Part shown: one piece after another, positions 18,485 to 27,076 of the stretch
Layout: each line of letters starts with the position of its first letter
How positions within the stretch are numbered: the first letter of the stretch is position 1
Source of the DNA: Paracoccus fontiphilus
Lineage (GTDB): Bacteria; Pseudomonadota; Alphaproteobacteria; Rhodobacterales; Rhodobacteraceae
Reading direction: 5' to 3'
DNA: 64,000 nt
Assembly (NCBI RefSeq): GCF_017356265.1
Contig: NZ_JAFNAW010000002.1
Coordinates: 1-64,000, forward strand
Notes under the pieces: model-generated
The model's input: only the letters and a program-made list of their open reading frames with translations
Databases searched by the model: none
What the model was told of the DNA's origin: nothing
Position numbers and translations under genes: made by a program

Positions 18485-18637
18485 CGTCTGTCCTTGCCTT
18501 GTGTCCCTGCTTGCGCGATTCGTCAGGGCGCTGATCCCATCTGTTAGCCGCGAAAGGTTGACAGAGTCTTAGTAACGGGCAAGGTCCGCCGCAAGGCATG
18601 GAACGAACTTCGCCCCATCGGGCAGCAGGAGGCAGGC

Positions 18638-19330
18638 GTGAAGCTGATCGTCGGACTGGGCAATCCCGGCGCGAAATACGCGGCGAACCGGCACAATATC
18701 GGCTTCATGGCCGTGGACAGGATCGCCGGGGATCATGGCCTTTCCCCGTGGAAGGCCCGCTTCCAGGGACTGGTCTGCGAAGGCAGGCTGGGCAATGCCC
18801 GCGTGACGCTGCTGATGCCGCAGACCTTCATGAACCTGTCGGGACAGTCCGTGGGCGAGGCGATGCGCTATCTGAAGCTGGCGCCCGCCGACGTGATCGT
18901 GCTGCACGACGAACTGGATCTTGCCCCCGGCAAGTGCCGCGTCAAGCAGGGCGGCGGCCATGCCGGTCACAACGGCCTGCGATCGATCCACCAGCACATC
19001 GGTGCGGACTATGACCGCGTCCGGCTGGGGATCGGCCATCCGGGCGACAAGGACCGGGTAGCGGGCTATGTCCTGTCCGACTTCGCCAAGGCAGACGGGG
19101 ACTGGCTGGACGACCTGCTGCGCGGCATCTCGGACGGCGCGGCGGCCTTGGCCGAGGGCGACGGTCCGCGCTTCCAGAACGCGGTGGCCGCGCGGATGCA
19201 GCCTGCCCGGAACAGCGGCACCCGGCCTGCGCCGGAAAGGCCTGCGCCTGCTCCGGCTGCCCCCACCCCCGAGCCTGCCAGCCTGACCGACAAGCTGCGG
19301 CAGCTCACCGATCGGTTTCGGCAGTCGTGA
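18638..19330 (+). CDS. pth: Peptidyl-tRNA hydrolase
   Basis: Releases tRNA from peptidyl-tRNA that drops off ribosomes. A GTG start at 18638 with a CAGGAGG site six bases upstream opens directly into KLIVGLGNPGAKYAANRHNIGF, which holds the catalytic His20-type residue of the family. Other motifs are MPQTFMNLSGQSV and HDELDLAPGKCRVKQGGGHAGHNG. The first ~190 residues cover the enzyme. Residues ~190-230 are a Pro/Ala-rich extension followed by a short helical tail, a longer C terminus than in E. coli Pth. A TTGACA hexamer at 18558 may be its -35 element. Confidence 0.95.
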   Translation: MKLIVGLGNPGAKYAANRHNIGFMAVDRIAGDHGLSPWKARFQGLVCEGRLGNARVTLLMPQTFMNLSGQSVGEAMRYLKLAPADVIVLHDELDLAPGKCRVKQGGGHAGHNGLRSIHQHIGADYDRVRLGIGHPGDKDRVAGYVLSDFAKADGDWLDDLLRGISDGAAALAEGDGPRFQNAVAARMQPARNSGTRPAPERPAPAPAAPTPEPASLTDKLRQLTDRFRQS

Positions 19331-19390
19331 TCGGCGCGGGCCTTGGCGGCGCCCGCCGGTGGTTGTAGCCTGCAAGGGGGAGGACTTGCC

Positions 19391-19765
19391 ATGGAGCCAT
19401 CGCTGAACGTGCTGGGAACCCGGCTGGAGCCATGTTCGATGAAGCCCTTGACCGGGTTCTATCGAAACGGCTGCTGCGATACCGGGCAAGGCGACGCGGG
19501 CAGCCATACCGTCTGCGTGATCGTCGATGCCGAGTTCCTGGCCGTGTCGAAATACCTGGGCAACGACCTGTCCACGCCCCGGCCCGAGTTCCGGTTCGAC
19601 GGGTTGAAGCCCGGCGACCGTTGGTGCCTTTGCGCCGCGCGGTTCCTGCAGGCCGCACAAGAGTTTGCCGCCCCGCGGGTGGTGCTGGAATCCACCCATG
19701 CGCGGGCCCTGGACATCATTCCCCTGGAGCTGTTGCGTGCACATGCGGTCGATGCTCAGGGCTGA
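19391..19765 (+). CDS. DUF2237 family protein
   Basis: A 124-residue protein of a widespread family with no assigned function. Family-type features are LGTRLEPCSMKPLTGFYRNGCCDTG near the start, HTVCVIVDAEFLAVSKYLGNDLSTPRPEF in the middle, the GDRWCLCAARF segment, and ESTHARALDIIPLELLRAHAVD at the end. Five cysteines, one pair adjacent, might bind metal. A GGGGGAGG ribosome site precedes the ATG. It lies between pth and the DUF4893 gene and overlaps the latter slightly. Confidence 0.85.
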   Translation: MEPSLNVLGTRLEPCSMKPLTGFYRNGCCDTGQGDAGSHTVCVIVDAEFLAVSKYLGNDLSTPRPEFRFDGLKPGDRWCLCAARFLQAAQEFAAPRVVLESTHARALDIIPLELLRAHAVDAQG

Positions 19766-20354
19766 ACGTCTGGCCGCGCTGCTTTGGCTGCTGCCGGTCG
19801 CGGGGTTCTCGCAGCAGCTGTCCGACGGAACAGCGATCCATGCCGACGACCAACGCCGTCTGCAGGAGTATCACGCAGCGGCGGGCGATGCCTTGCTGCA
19901 GGCTTTCTCGGGCGGGGACGGGGCGGACCTGGCGGTCCTGAGCGATGTGCTGCAGGGCACGCCCCTGCCCCCGGATCGGGCAGGACCCGTGATGGCCGGC
20001 GAATGGTCCTGCCGGATGATCAAGGTGGGAGGGCTGCTGCCGATCACGGTCTATCAGCCGTTCCGCTGCCGGATCGGCAGCGATGGCGGCTTCGAGAAGC
20101 TGACTGGATCGCAGCGCACGAAGGGCCAAATCCATCAGGACGGCGACCGCCTCGTCTATCTGGGCACAGGCTTCATCGCGGGCGATACCCCGCCGCCCTA
20201 TGCCGATCTGCCGCCCTTTTCAACCATCGGGTCCGACCCGCAGAGGGTGCCCGAGGTGGGCGTGGTCGAGATGCTCGACGGCAACAAGGGTCGGGTGATG
20301 TTTCCCGACCCCCATCTTGAATCGCGCTTCAACATCCTGGCGCTAAGCCGTTGA
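19743..20354 (+). CDS. DUF4893 domain-containing exported protein
   Basis: A ~203-residue protein with an N-terminal signal peptide (residues 1-23, hydrophobic core LAALLWLLPVAGF), so probably periplasmic. The mature part resembles the DUF4893 family, with GEWSCRMIKVGGLLPITVYQPFRCRI (two cysteines, possibly a disulfide) and a VGVVEMLDGNKGRVMFPDP segment. A second ATG at 19752 is an equally possible start. It overlaps the end of the DUF2237 gene. Function is unknown. It ends three bases from trpB, tail to tail. Confidence 0.75.
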   Translation: MRSMLRAERLAALLWLLPVAGFSQQLSDGTAIHADDQRRLQEYHAAAGDALLQAFSGGDGADLAVLSDVLQGTPLPPDRAGPVMAGEWSCRMIKVGGLLPITVYQPFRCRIGSDGGFEKLTGSQRTKGQIHQDGDRLVYLGTGFIAGDTPPPYADLPPFSTIGSDPQRVPEVGVVEMLDGNKGRVMFPDPHLESRFNILALSR

Positions 20355-20357
20355 TCT

Positions 20358-21584
20358 TCAGGTCTTGATGTCGAAGCCCAGATGCTTGGCGACGGTGAAG
20401 ATGTCCTTGTCGCCGCGTCCGCACATGTTCATCACGATCAGGTGGTCCTTGGGCAGGTCCGGCGCGATCTTCATCACATGGGCCAGCGCATGGCTGGGCT
20501 CCAGCGCGGGGATGATGCCTTCCAGTTCGCAGCACAACTGGAAGGCGGCCAAGGCCTCGTCATCGGTGATGCTGACGTACTGGGCGCGGCCCGTGTCGTT
20601 CAGCCAGGCATGTTCCGGGCCGATGCCGGGATAGTCCAGGCCGGCACTGATCGAGTGGCCTTCGAGGATCTGCCCGTCGTCGTCCTGCAGCAGGTAGGTG
20701 CGGTTGCCGTGCAGGACGCCCGCCCGGCCGCCGGAAAGGCTGGCGCAGTGCTGCATCCGGTCGTCCACGCCCTTGCCGCCGGCCTCGACCCCGATGATCC
20801 GCACCTCCTTGTCGTCAAGGAACGGGTAGAACAGCCCCATGGCGTTGGATCCGCCGCCGATGGCCGCGACGATGGTATCGGGCAGCCGGCCCTCTCGCGG
20901 CAGGATCTGTTCCTTGACCTCCTTGCCGATGATCGACTGGAAATCGCGCACCATGGCCGGATAGGGGTGCGGCCCGGCCACCGTGCCGATGCAATAGAAG
21001 GTGTCGCGCACGTTGGTCACCCAGTCGCGCAGGGCGTCGTTCATCGCGTCCTTCAGCGTGCCGCGGCCGCTGGTCACGGGAATGACCTCGGCCCCCAGCA
21101 GGCGCATCCGGAAGACGTTCGGCGCCTGGCGTTCGACGTCATGGGCGCCCATGTAGACGATGCATTTCAGGCCGAAGCGCGCGCAGACCGTGGCCGTCGC
21201 CACGCCGTGCTGGCCCGCGCCGGTTTCGGCGATGATCCGGGTCTTGCCCATGCGGCGGGCCAACAGGATCTGGCCCAGCACGTTGTTGACCTTGTGCGCG
21301 CCGGTATGGTTCAGCTCGTCGCGCTTCATGTAGATCTTGGCGCCGCCCAGATGTTCCGTCAGGCGCTCGGCATGATACAAGGGCGAGGGGCGGCCGATGT
21401 AATGTTCCCACAGGTCGTTCATCTCGGCCCAGAAATCCGGGTCGGTCTTGGCGCGCTCGTATTCCGCTTCCAGATCCAGGATCAGGGGCATCAGCGTCTC
21501 GCTGACGAAGCGGCCGCCATAGATGCCGAAGCGGCCCTGTTCGTCGGGTCCGGTCTTGTAGCTGTTCACCAGATCGTCGGCCAT
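20358..21584 (-). CDS. trpB: Tryptophan synthase beta chain
   Basis: PLP enzyme that condenses indole with serine to make tryptophan. The 408-residue length is standard. The PLP lysine is Lys98 in [10 protein letters not shown], and the phosphate-binding glycine loop GGGSNAMG is present near residue 236. It is the last gene of the minus-strand rpsA-to-trpB series but is separated from trpF by a GNAT acetyltransferase gene. trpA is not adjacent. The assignment is secure. Confidence 0.97.
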   Translation of the reverse strand: MADDLVNSYKTGPDEQGRFGIYGGRFVSETLMPLILDLEAEYERAKTDPDFWAEMNDLWEHYIGRPSPLYHAERLTEHLGGAKIYMKRDELNHTGAHKVNNVLGQILLARRMGKTRIIAETGAGQHGVATATVCARFGLKCIVYMGAHDVERQAPNVFRMRLLGAEVIPVTSGRGTLKDAMNDALRDWVTNVRDTFYCIGTVAGPHPYPAMVRDFQSIIGKEVKEQILPREGRLPDTIVAAIGGGSNAMGLFYPFLDDKEVRIIGVEAGGKGVDDRMQHCASLSGGRAGVLHGNRTYLLQDDDGQILEGHSISAGLDYPGIGPEHAWLNDTGRAQYVSITDDEALAAFQLCCELEGIIPALEPSHALAHVMKIAPDLPKDHLIVMNMCGRGDKDIFTVAKHLGFDIKT

Positions 21585-21632
21585 GCGCCTGCCTTCACGG
21601 TTGGAATGGGTATTTGGGCAACGAAGAAGCCC

Positions 21633-22082
21633 TTACAGCGTCTTCTTATAGCCGATATGGCTGGGGGTGAAGCCCAAGCGGTCGTAGAAGCGGTGCGCAT
21701 CGTCCCGCGCCTTGCTGGTCGTGAACTGCATCAGCCGGCAGTCCGCATCGCGGGCGCGCTGTTCGGCATCGGCGATGAGCGTCGCTCCGATGCCCTTGCC
21801 ACGCCGGTCCCGGGCGACGCGCACGCCTTCGATCTGGGCCCGACGCGCGCCCATCTGCGACAGGCCGGTGATGAAGGTGATCTGGTAGCAGGCGACGATG
21901 GCGCCATCGTCCTCGCCGACAATCAGCAGGTTGTGGGGATCGTCCCGGATCGCTTCGAAAGCCGACAGGTAGGGTGTCAGGTCCGCCGCCCCCTCGCGGC
22001 CTTGCCCCAGGATGTCATCCGCCAGCAGGTCCACGATTGCCGCCACGTCCTGCGGCCGGGCAGGACGAAAGGCGACGGTCAT
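21633..22082 (-). CDS. GNAT family N-acetyltransferase
   Basis: A 149-residue single-domain acetyltransferase. The acetyl-CoA loop is visible as [21 protein letters not shown] (R-x-x-G-x-G/A type) near residues 86-105, followed by the C-terminal [17 protein letters not shown] motif that is typical of the fold. The acceptor substrate is not predictable. The ATG overlaps the trpF stop (ATGA) and trpB follows after ~48 bases, so it appears to be co-translated within the tryptophan genes. Confidence 0.85.
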   Translation of the reverse strand: MTVAFRPARPQDVAAIVDLLADDILGQGREGAADLTPYLSAFEAIRDDPHNLLIVGEDDGAIVACYQITFITGLSQMGARRAQIEGVRVARDRRGKGIGATLIADAEQRARDADCRLMQFTTSKARDDAHRFYDRLGFTPSHIGYKKTL

Positions 22083-22714
22083 TGGTTCGCCGCCGCGACA
22101 AAGGCGCGGATCAGAGCCTCGTCCTTCTCGCCCGGCTCCACCTCGACGCCCGAGGACACATCGACGGCGGGAGCCCCGGTCAGGCGGATCGCCTCGGCCA
22201 CGTTCTGCGCGGTCAGGCCGCCCGCCAGCATCCAGGGACGCAGCCACTGGCGCCCGACCAGCAGGCGCCAGTCGAAGGACAAGCCATTGCCGCCGGGCAG
22301 GTCCGAGTCCTTCGGCGGCTTGGTATCCACCAGCAGCATATCCGCCACCAGCCCGTAGTCGGTCAGCGCGGGCAGGTCGGCGGGACCGGAGAGGCCAACG
22401 GACTTCATCACCGGCAGGCCGGTCAGCGCCTTGACGGCCGCCACGCGGTCCGGCGTCTCGGACCCGTGAAGCTGGATGATGTCCAGAGGCACCTGCGCCA
22501 GAACCGATCCAAGCGTTTCATCGTCAGGGTCGACGAACAGCCCGACACGGGCCACGCCGACCGGAACATGGGGCGCCAGCAAGGCCGCTTCCTCGGCCGA
22601 TACGGCACGGGGCGATTTCGGGAAGAAGACAAAGCCGACATAGCGCGCACCCGCTGCCGCCGCAGCCTCGACATGCTCGGGCCTGCGCAACCCGCAGATC
22701 TTGACCTGCGCCAT
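22079..22714 (-). CDS. trpF: Phosphoribosylanthranilate isomerase
   Basis: TIM-barrel isomerase of tryptophan biosynthesis. The 211-residue protein begins [15 protein letters not shown], with catalytic Cys7, and has the C-terminal [21 protein letters not shown] motif, whose first aspartate is the general acid. It lies 2 bases after lapA and overlaps the GNAT gene downstream. This placement after ihfB-lapA is common in related alphaproteobacteria. Confidence 0.96.
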   Translation of the reverse strand: MAQVKICGLRRPEHVEAAAAAGARYVGFVFFPKSPRAVSAEEAALLAPHVPVGVARVGLFVDPDDETLGSVLAQVPLDIIQLHGSETPDRVAAVKALTGLPVMKSVGLSGPADLPALTDYGLVADMLLVDTKPPKDSDLPGGNGLSFDWRLLVGRQWLRPWMLAGGLTAQNVAEAIRLTGAPAVDVSSGVEVEPGEKDEALIRAFVAAANQ

Positions 22715-22716
22715 GG

Positions 22717-23136
22717 TCAGCGAGTGGCCGGCAGGGTGGTGCCGGGGGCAGGCTCGGGCGAGGCCAGGGGAACGGCGGGCGGAGCGGACTTCGGCCGGTC
22801 GAGGATGGCCAGAACCTCGTCCTTGGGGGCGGCATGGCGGTCGCGCAGGTGGCCCACCTCGTTTTCAAGCTGGGCAGCGCGAAAGGCGTGTGTGCGCGCC
22901 TCTCGGCGGATATGCGATTCTCGCAGCCATTCCCAGACAAGACCCGCCAGCATTCCCAAGGCAAATGCCAGGAAGATCACCAGGAACAACGGCAGATCGA
23001 CGGACCAGCGGCCGCCCAGATACTGCCCGAAGTTCGCGGGAAAGGCCGACAGGGTGACGATGTCACGGTTGGCCAGCGCCACCGCGATCAGGATGATCGC
23101 CAGGGCCGCGATGAAGATCAGACGAAGAAAGCGCAT
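22717..23136 (-). CDS. lapA: LapA family membrane protein (DUF1049)
   Basis: A 139-residue inner-membrane protein with two hydrophobic segments (about residues 3-22 and 44-66) and a cytoplasmic coiled-coil-like region ([26 protein letters not shown]) ahead of a Pro/Ala-rich tail. This matches LapA, which in enterobacteria acts with LapB in lipopolysaccharide assembly control. The ATG at 23136 was preferred over an earlier in-frame start because it opens into the first helix. Its position between ihfB and trpF supports the call. Confidence 0.82.
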   Translation of the reverse strand: MRFLRLIFIAALAIILIAVALANRDIVTLSAFPANFGQYLGGRWSVDLPLFLVIFLAFALGMLAGLVWEWLRESHIRREARTHAFRAAQLENEVGHLRDRHAAPKDEVLAILDRPKSAPPAVPLASPEPAPGTTLPATR

Positions 23137-23193
23137 CGGTAGTCCTTGCTTGCGGCCGCAGGGCACGGCCTGTCCGGCAACCTTCTACGCCTG

Positions 23194-23478
23194 TCAGGCG
23201 TCACCGTTCAACCGATCGCGCAGCAGTTTTCCGGTCTTGAAGAAGGGCACGTATTTCTGGTCGACATCCACCGACTCTCCGGTGCGGGGGTTCCGGCCGG
23301 TGCGGGCGTCGCGCTTCTTGACGGAGAAGGCGCCAAATCCGCGAAGCTCCACCCGGTCGCCGCGCGCCATCGCATCTATGATCTCTTCGAAAACGGTGTT
23401 CACGATCCTTTCGACGTCACGCCGGAACAGGTGCGGGTTCTCGTCAGCGATAAGCTGGATCAGTTCGGAACGGATCAT
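23194..23478 (-). CDS. ihfB: Integration host factor subunit beta
   Basis: DNA-bending protein, beta chain of the IHF heterodimer. The 94-residue product begins [18 protein letters not shown] and contains the DNA-binding arm motif [22 protein letters not shown] near residues 46-68, with the conserved proline that intercalates DNA. Two adjacent ATG codons (23481 and 23478) are possible. The second was taken because a GGGGGG stretch directly abuts the first and the product then has the usual family length. It lies between rpsA and lapA. Confidence 0.95.
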   Translation of the reverse strand: MIRSELIQLIADENPHLFRRDVERIVNTVFEEIIDAMARGDRVELRGFGAFSVKKRDARTGRNPRTGESVDVDQKYVPFFKTGKLLRDRLNGDA

Positions 23479-23622
23479 CATCCCCCCAGGTGGCGAAACA
23501 GGTGTTCGCAGGACGTGCGACAAGACGGCAACGCGGCAAAAGGTTCCCAGTTTCCATAGCGATGCCAGTTTTGGTCCCTTCGCGCAAGAGACCTAGAACC
23601 TCCCTGCCCCTTCCGCAGGCAT

Positions 23623-23654
23623 GAAAATGCCCGCTCCGCGAAGGCGGAGCGGGC
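23623..23654 (-). terminator. Rho-independent terminator after rpsA
   Basis: An 11-base perfect stem (GCCCGCTCCGC / GCGGAGCGGGC at 23629-23639 and 23644-23654) with a 4-base loop, located 24 bases beyond the rpsA stop. On the minus strand it is followed by ATTTTCAT. It should end most rpsA transcripts before ihfB. Confidence 0.8.
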
Positions 23655-23677
23655 GATATCAGGTCAAGGAACCGCGA

Positions 23678-25357
23678 TCAGTTGTTGCGGTTCAGGGCGG
23701 CGCCCAGGATGTCGCCCAGCGAGGCGCCCGAATCCGAGCTGCCGTACTGGTCGATGGCTTCCTTTTCCTCGGCGATCTCGCGCGCCTTGATCGACAGGCC
23801 CAGACGACGGGTCTTGGTGTCGATGTTGGTGACGCGCGCATCGACCTTGTCGCCGACGCCGAAACGCTCGGGGCGCTGGTCCTGGCGGTCGCGGGCCAGA
23901 TCGCTGCGGCGGATGAACGACTTGACGCCGTTGTATTCCACCTCGATGCCGCCATCCTCGATCGCCGTGACCTCGACCGTCACCACCGAGCCACGCTTCA
24001 CGCCGTCAACGGCTTCGGCCATGTGCTCGTTTTCCAGGGCCTTGATCGACAGGCTGATGCGTTCCTTCTCGACATCCACGTCCTGAACGACGGCTTTCAC
24101 CACGTCGCCCTTGCGGAAGTCCTGGATCGCGTCCTCGCCGCGGGCATCCCACGAGATGTCCGACAGGTGGACCATGCCGTCGATGTCGCCTTCGAGGCCG
24201 ACGAACAGACCGAATTCGGTGATGTTCTTGACTTCGCCTTCGATGACGGTGCCCGACGGATGGGTTTCCGCGAAGACTTCCCACGGGTTGCGCTGCGTCT
24301 GCTTCAGACCAAGCGACACGCGGCGCTTGGCCTCGTCGATCTCCAGCACCATCACTTCGACTTCCTGAGAGGTCGAGACGATCTTGCCCGGATGGACGTT
24401 CTTCTTGGTCCAGCTCATTTCCGAAACGTGGACCAGACCCTCGACACCGGCTTCCAGCTCAACGAACGCGCCGTAGTCGGTGATGTTGGTCACGCGGCCC
24501 TGGTGGACCGAGCCGATCGGGAACTTGTCGCCCACGGTATCCCACGGATCGGCCTGCAGCTGCTTCATGCCCAGGCTGATGCGGTGGCTGTCCTTGTTGA
24601 TCTTGATCACCTGGACCTTGACGGTCTCGCCGATGTTCAGGATCTCGGACGGGTGGTTGACGCGGCGCCATGCCATGTCGGTGACGTGCAGCAGGCCATC
24701 AACGCCGCCCAGATCGACGAACGCACCGTATTCGGTGATGTTCTTGACGACGCCGTTCACGGTCTGGCCTTCGGTCAGGTTGGCGATGACCTCGGCGCGC
24801 TGTTCGGCGCGGCTTTCTTCCAGGATGGCGCGGCGCGACACGACGATGTTGCCCCGGCGGCGGTCCATCTTCAGGATCTGGAACGGCTGCTTCAGACCCA
24901 TCAGCGGGCCGGCGTCGCGCACGGGGCGCACATCGACTTGGCTGCCGGGCAGGAAGGCCACGGCGCCGCCCAGGTCGACGGTGAAGCCGCCCTTGACGCG
25001 GCCGAAGATGGCGCCTTCGACGCGCTCTTCATCGGCATAGGCTTTTTCCAAGCGGTCCCAGGCTTCCTCGCGGCGGGCTTTCTCGCGCGAGATGCTGGCT
25101 TCGCCGCGGGCGTTTTCCACGCGGTCCAAGTAAACCTCGACCTCGTCGCCGACCTTCAGGTTCGGCTCTTCGCCCGGGTTCGCGAATTCCTTGAGATCGA
25201 CGCGGCCTTCCATCTTGTAGCCGACGTCGATGATGGCCTGTCCCGCCTCGATGGCGATGACGCGGCCCTTGACGACCGAACCTTCGTCCGGGGTGTCAAT
25301 GTCGAAGCTTTCGTTCAGGAGGGCTTCGAATTCCTCCATGGTCGCTTTAGCGCACAT
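23678..25357 (-). CDS. rpsA: 30S ribosomal protein S1
   Basis: The largest ribosomal protein, which binds mRNA and helps start translation. The 559-residue chain has six S1-type OB repeats; several are recognisable by the GxVxNITxYGAFVxL pattern (for example NITDYGAFVELEAGVEGLVH and NITEYGAFVDLGGVDGLLH). The start MCAKATMEEFEALL follows an AAAGGAAA site. A good promoter candidate lies ~155 bases upstream and a strong terminator follows. S1 commonly represses its own mRNA through the leader, but no specific structure was verified here. Confidence 0.97.
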   Translation of the reverse strand: MCAKATMEEFEALLNESFDIDTPDEGSVVKGRVIAIEAGQAIIDVGYKMEGRVDLKEFANPGEEPNLKVGDEVEVYLDRVENARGEASISREKARREEAWDRLEKAYADEERVEGAIFGRVKGGFTVDLGGAVAFLPGSQVDVRPVRDAGPLMGLKQPFQILKMDRRRGNIVVSRRAILEESRAEQRAEVIANLTEGQTVNGVVKNITEYGAFVDLGGVDGLLHVTDMAWRRVNHPSEILNIGETVKVQVIKINKDSHRISLGMKQLQADPWDTVGDKFPIGSVHQGRVTNITDYGAFVELEAGVEGLVHVSEMSWTKKNVHPGKIVSTSQEVEVMVLEIDEAKRRVSLGLKQTQRNPWEVFAETHPSGTVIEGEVKNITEFGLFVGLEGDIDGMVHLSDISWDARGEDAIQDFRKGDVVKAVVQDVDVEKERISLSIKALENEHMAEAVDGVKRGSVVTVEVTAIEDGGIEVEYNGVKSFIRRSDLARDRQDQRPERFGVGDKVDARVTNIDTKTRRLGLSIKAREIAEEKEAIDQYGSSDSGASLGDILGAALNRNN

Positions 25358-25512
25358 ATATGATCGGTTTCCTTTACGACGATTTTACTGGCCATGCGGT
25401 TGGCTCCGCCGGTCTTTATGGCGTCCTTCGGGAACGACAAAGGGTCGCGGCATGACGCCCGACCCGTTTCGATGCGGCCTGTTCTGACCATCTCGCCCAA
25501 AAGACTGGCGGT

Positions 25513-25541
25513 CATATAGGCCCGGAAGGGTCTGAATACAA
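25513..25541 (-). promoter_or_regulatory. Candidate rpsA promoter (sigma-70 type)
   Basis: On the minus strand the sequence reads TTGTAT, 17 bases, TATATG: a recognisable -35/-10 pair at ideal spacing in the rpsA-modA divergent gap, giving an rpsA leader of roughly 150 bases. Pattern match only. Confidence 0.5.
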
Positions 25542-25559
25542 CAAAAAACGTCCCAGACA

Positions 25560-25613
25560 GGTTATATCCGTATGGAAATATCGCTTGCGCCGCATCGGGT
25601 GCCGGCGATAGGT
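25560..25613 (+). promoter_or_regulatory. Possible modA promoter with a weak ModE-like element
   Basis: The 284-base gap between rpsA and modA holds GGTTATAT and AATATCGC half-elements at 25560-25584, loosely resembling the Mo-box (CGTTATAT and its inverse) bound by ModE-type regulators. It is followed by TTGCGC at 25585 and ATAGGT at 25608, spaced 17 bases. The match is imperfect on both halves. A Mo-repressed promoter is expected here by biology, but the sequence support is weak. Confidence 0.25.
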
Positions 25614-25641
25614 TCGGCGGGACATAACGCCAGAGGCCCCG

Positions 25642-26379
25642 ATGATCCGCCCTGCCCTGCTGCTTGCACTGCTTGCCACCCCCGCCACTGCCGACAACGT
25701 CACTGTCTTCGCCGCCGCCTCGCTGAAGAACGCGCTTGACGAAGTCGCGGCAGACTTCATGCGTAACACCGGCCATGAGGTGACGATCTCCTATGCCGGG
25801 TCGAACGCCCTGGCCAAGCAGATCATCGAGGGGGCGCCCGCCGACCTGTTCATCTCGGCCAGCGGCGACTGGATGGACGAGGTGGAGGGCGCCGATCTGG
25901 TGGAAACCCGGCAGGATCTGCTGGGCAACAGGCTGGTCCTGATCGCGCATGGCGATGCGCAGCCGGTCCTGATCGGGGCCGGGACCGACCTGAAAGGAAT
26001 GCTGGGGGGCGGCAAGCTGGCGATGGGCTTGGTCGATTCCGTGCCCGCCGGTCAATACGGCAAGGCTGCCCTGCAAACCCTCGGGCTGTGGGACGAGGTG
26101 CAGGCCGATGTCGCGCAGGCCGACAACGTGCGCGCCGCCCTTGCCCTGGTCGCGACGGGCGAGGCGCCCTACGGGATCGTTTACGCGACCGATGCGGCTG
26201 CCGAGGACGACGTGACCATCGTGGGAGAGTTTCCTGCAAGCAGCCACCCCCCGATCACCTATCCCGCCGCGCTGCTGACCCCTGCCGCCGACGATGCCGA
26301 CCGGGCCTTCTATGATGCCTTGTCCGGGGGTTCCGCCGATGCGATCTTCGAAAGGCATGGATTCACGGTGACGGACTGA
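25642..26379 (+). CDS. modA: Molybdate ABC transporter substrate-binding protein
   Basis: Periplasmic protein that captures molybdate (and tungstate). The 245-residue product has a signal peptide (residues 1-17, cleaved after ATA) and the ModA signatures VTVFAAASLKNALDE, where the SLKN region contacts the oxyanion, YAGSNALAKQIIEGAPADLFISA, and DSVPAGQYGKAAL near residue 133. It heads modABC. modB starts one base after its stop. The gene diverges from rpsA. Confidence 0.95.
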   Translation: MIRPALLLALLATPATADNVTVFAAASLKNALDEVAADFMRNTGHEVTISYAGSNALAKQIIEGAPADLFISASGDWMDEVEGADLVETRQDLLGNRLVLIAHGDAQPVLIGAGTDLKGMLGGGKLAMGLVDSVPAGQYGKAALQTLGLWDEVQADVAQADNVRAALALVATGEAPYGIVYATDAAAEDDVTIVGEFPASSHPPITYPAALLTPAADDADRAFYDALSGGSADAIFERHGFTVTD

Positions 26380-26380
26380 C

Positions 26381-27076
26381 TTGACCGACTGGCTGACCCC
26401 CGAGGCTTGGCAGGCCGTGCGCTTGTCTATCCGGGTATCGCTGTGGGCGGTCGCGGCCAGCCTGCCGCTGGGGGTATTCGTGGCCTATGCGCTGGCGCGC
26501 TGGCGCTTTCCGGGTCACGGGCTGCTGAACGGGCTGGTGCATCTGCCGCTGGTCCTACCTCCGGTCGTCACGGGATATCTGTTGCTGCTGACCTTCGGGC
26601 GTCGGGGCTGGATCGGCGAGTGGCTGGACCAGGTCGGCATTGTCCTGGCCTTCCGCTGGACCGGGGCGGCGCTTGCCGCGGCGATCATGGCCTTTCCGCT
26701 GATGGTCCGCGCCATCCGCCTTGCCATCGAGGCCGTGGACCCGAAACTGGAACAGGCGGCCTCGACGCTTGGGGCGCCACGTCCCTGGGTGTTCCTGACC
26801 GTGACGCTGCCGCTGATCCTGCCGGGCATCATGACGGGCGCGATCCTGGCCTTCGCCAAGGCAATGGGAGAGTTCGGCGCCACCATCACTTTCGTGTCGA
26901 ACATCCCCGGCCAGACGCAGACCCTGCCCTCGGCCATCTATGCCTTCCTGCAGGTGCCGGGGGGCGAGGCTGCCGCGGCGCGGCTGGTGCTGATCGCGGT
27001 CGTGATCGCCATGGCCGCGCTGTTCCTGTCCGAATGGCTGTCCCGGCTGATCGCCCGCCGCATCCGGGGCCTGTGA
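26381..27076 (+). CDS. modB: Molybdate ABC transporter permease
   Basis: A 231-residue inner-membrane permease with about five to six helices. The ModB signature LGAPRPWVFLTVTLPLILPGIMTG near residues 128-150 is the ATPase-coupling loop, followed by AFAKAMGEFGATITFVSNIPGQTQTLP, nearly invariant in the family. Translation appears to begin at a TTG (26381), because no ATG or GTG lies upstream of the first helix in this frame. The stop overlaps the modC start (TGATG). Confidence 0.93.
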   Translation: MTDWLTPEAWQAVRLSIRVSLWAVAASLPLGVFVAYALARWRFPGHGLLNGLVHLPLVLPPVVTGYLLLLTFGRRGWIGEWLDQVGIVLAFRWTGAALAAAIMAFPLMVRAIRLAIEAVDPKLEQAASTLGAPRPWVFLTVTLPLILPGIMTGAILAFAKAMGEFGATITFVSNIPGQTQTLPSAIYAFLQVPGGEAAAARLVLIAVVIAMAALFLSEWLSRLIARRIRGL

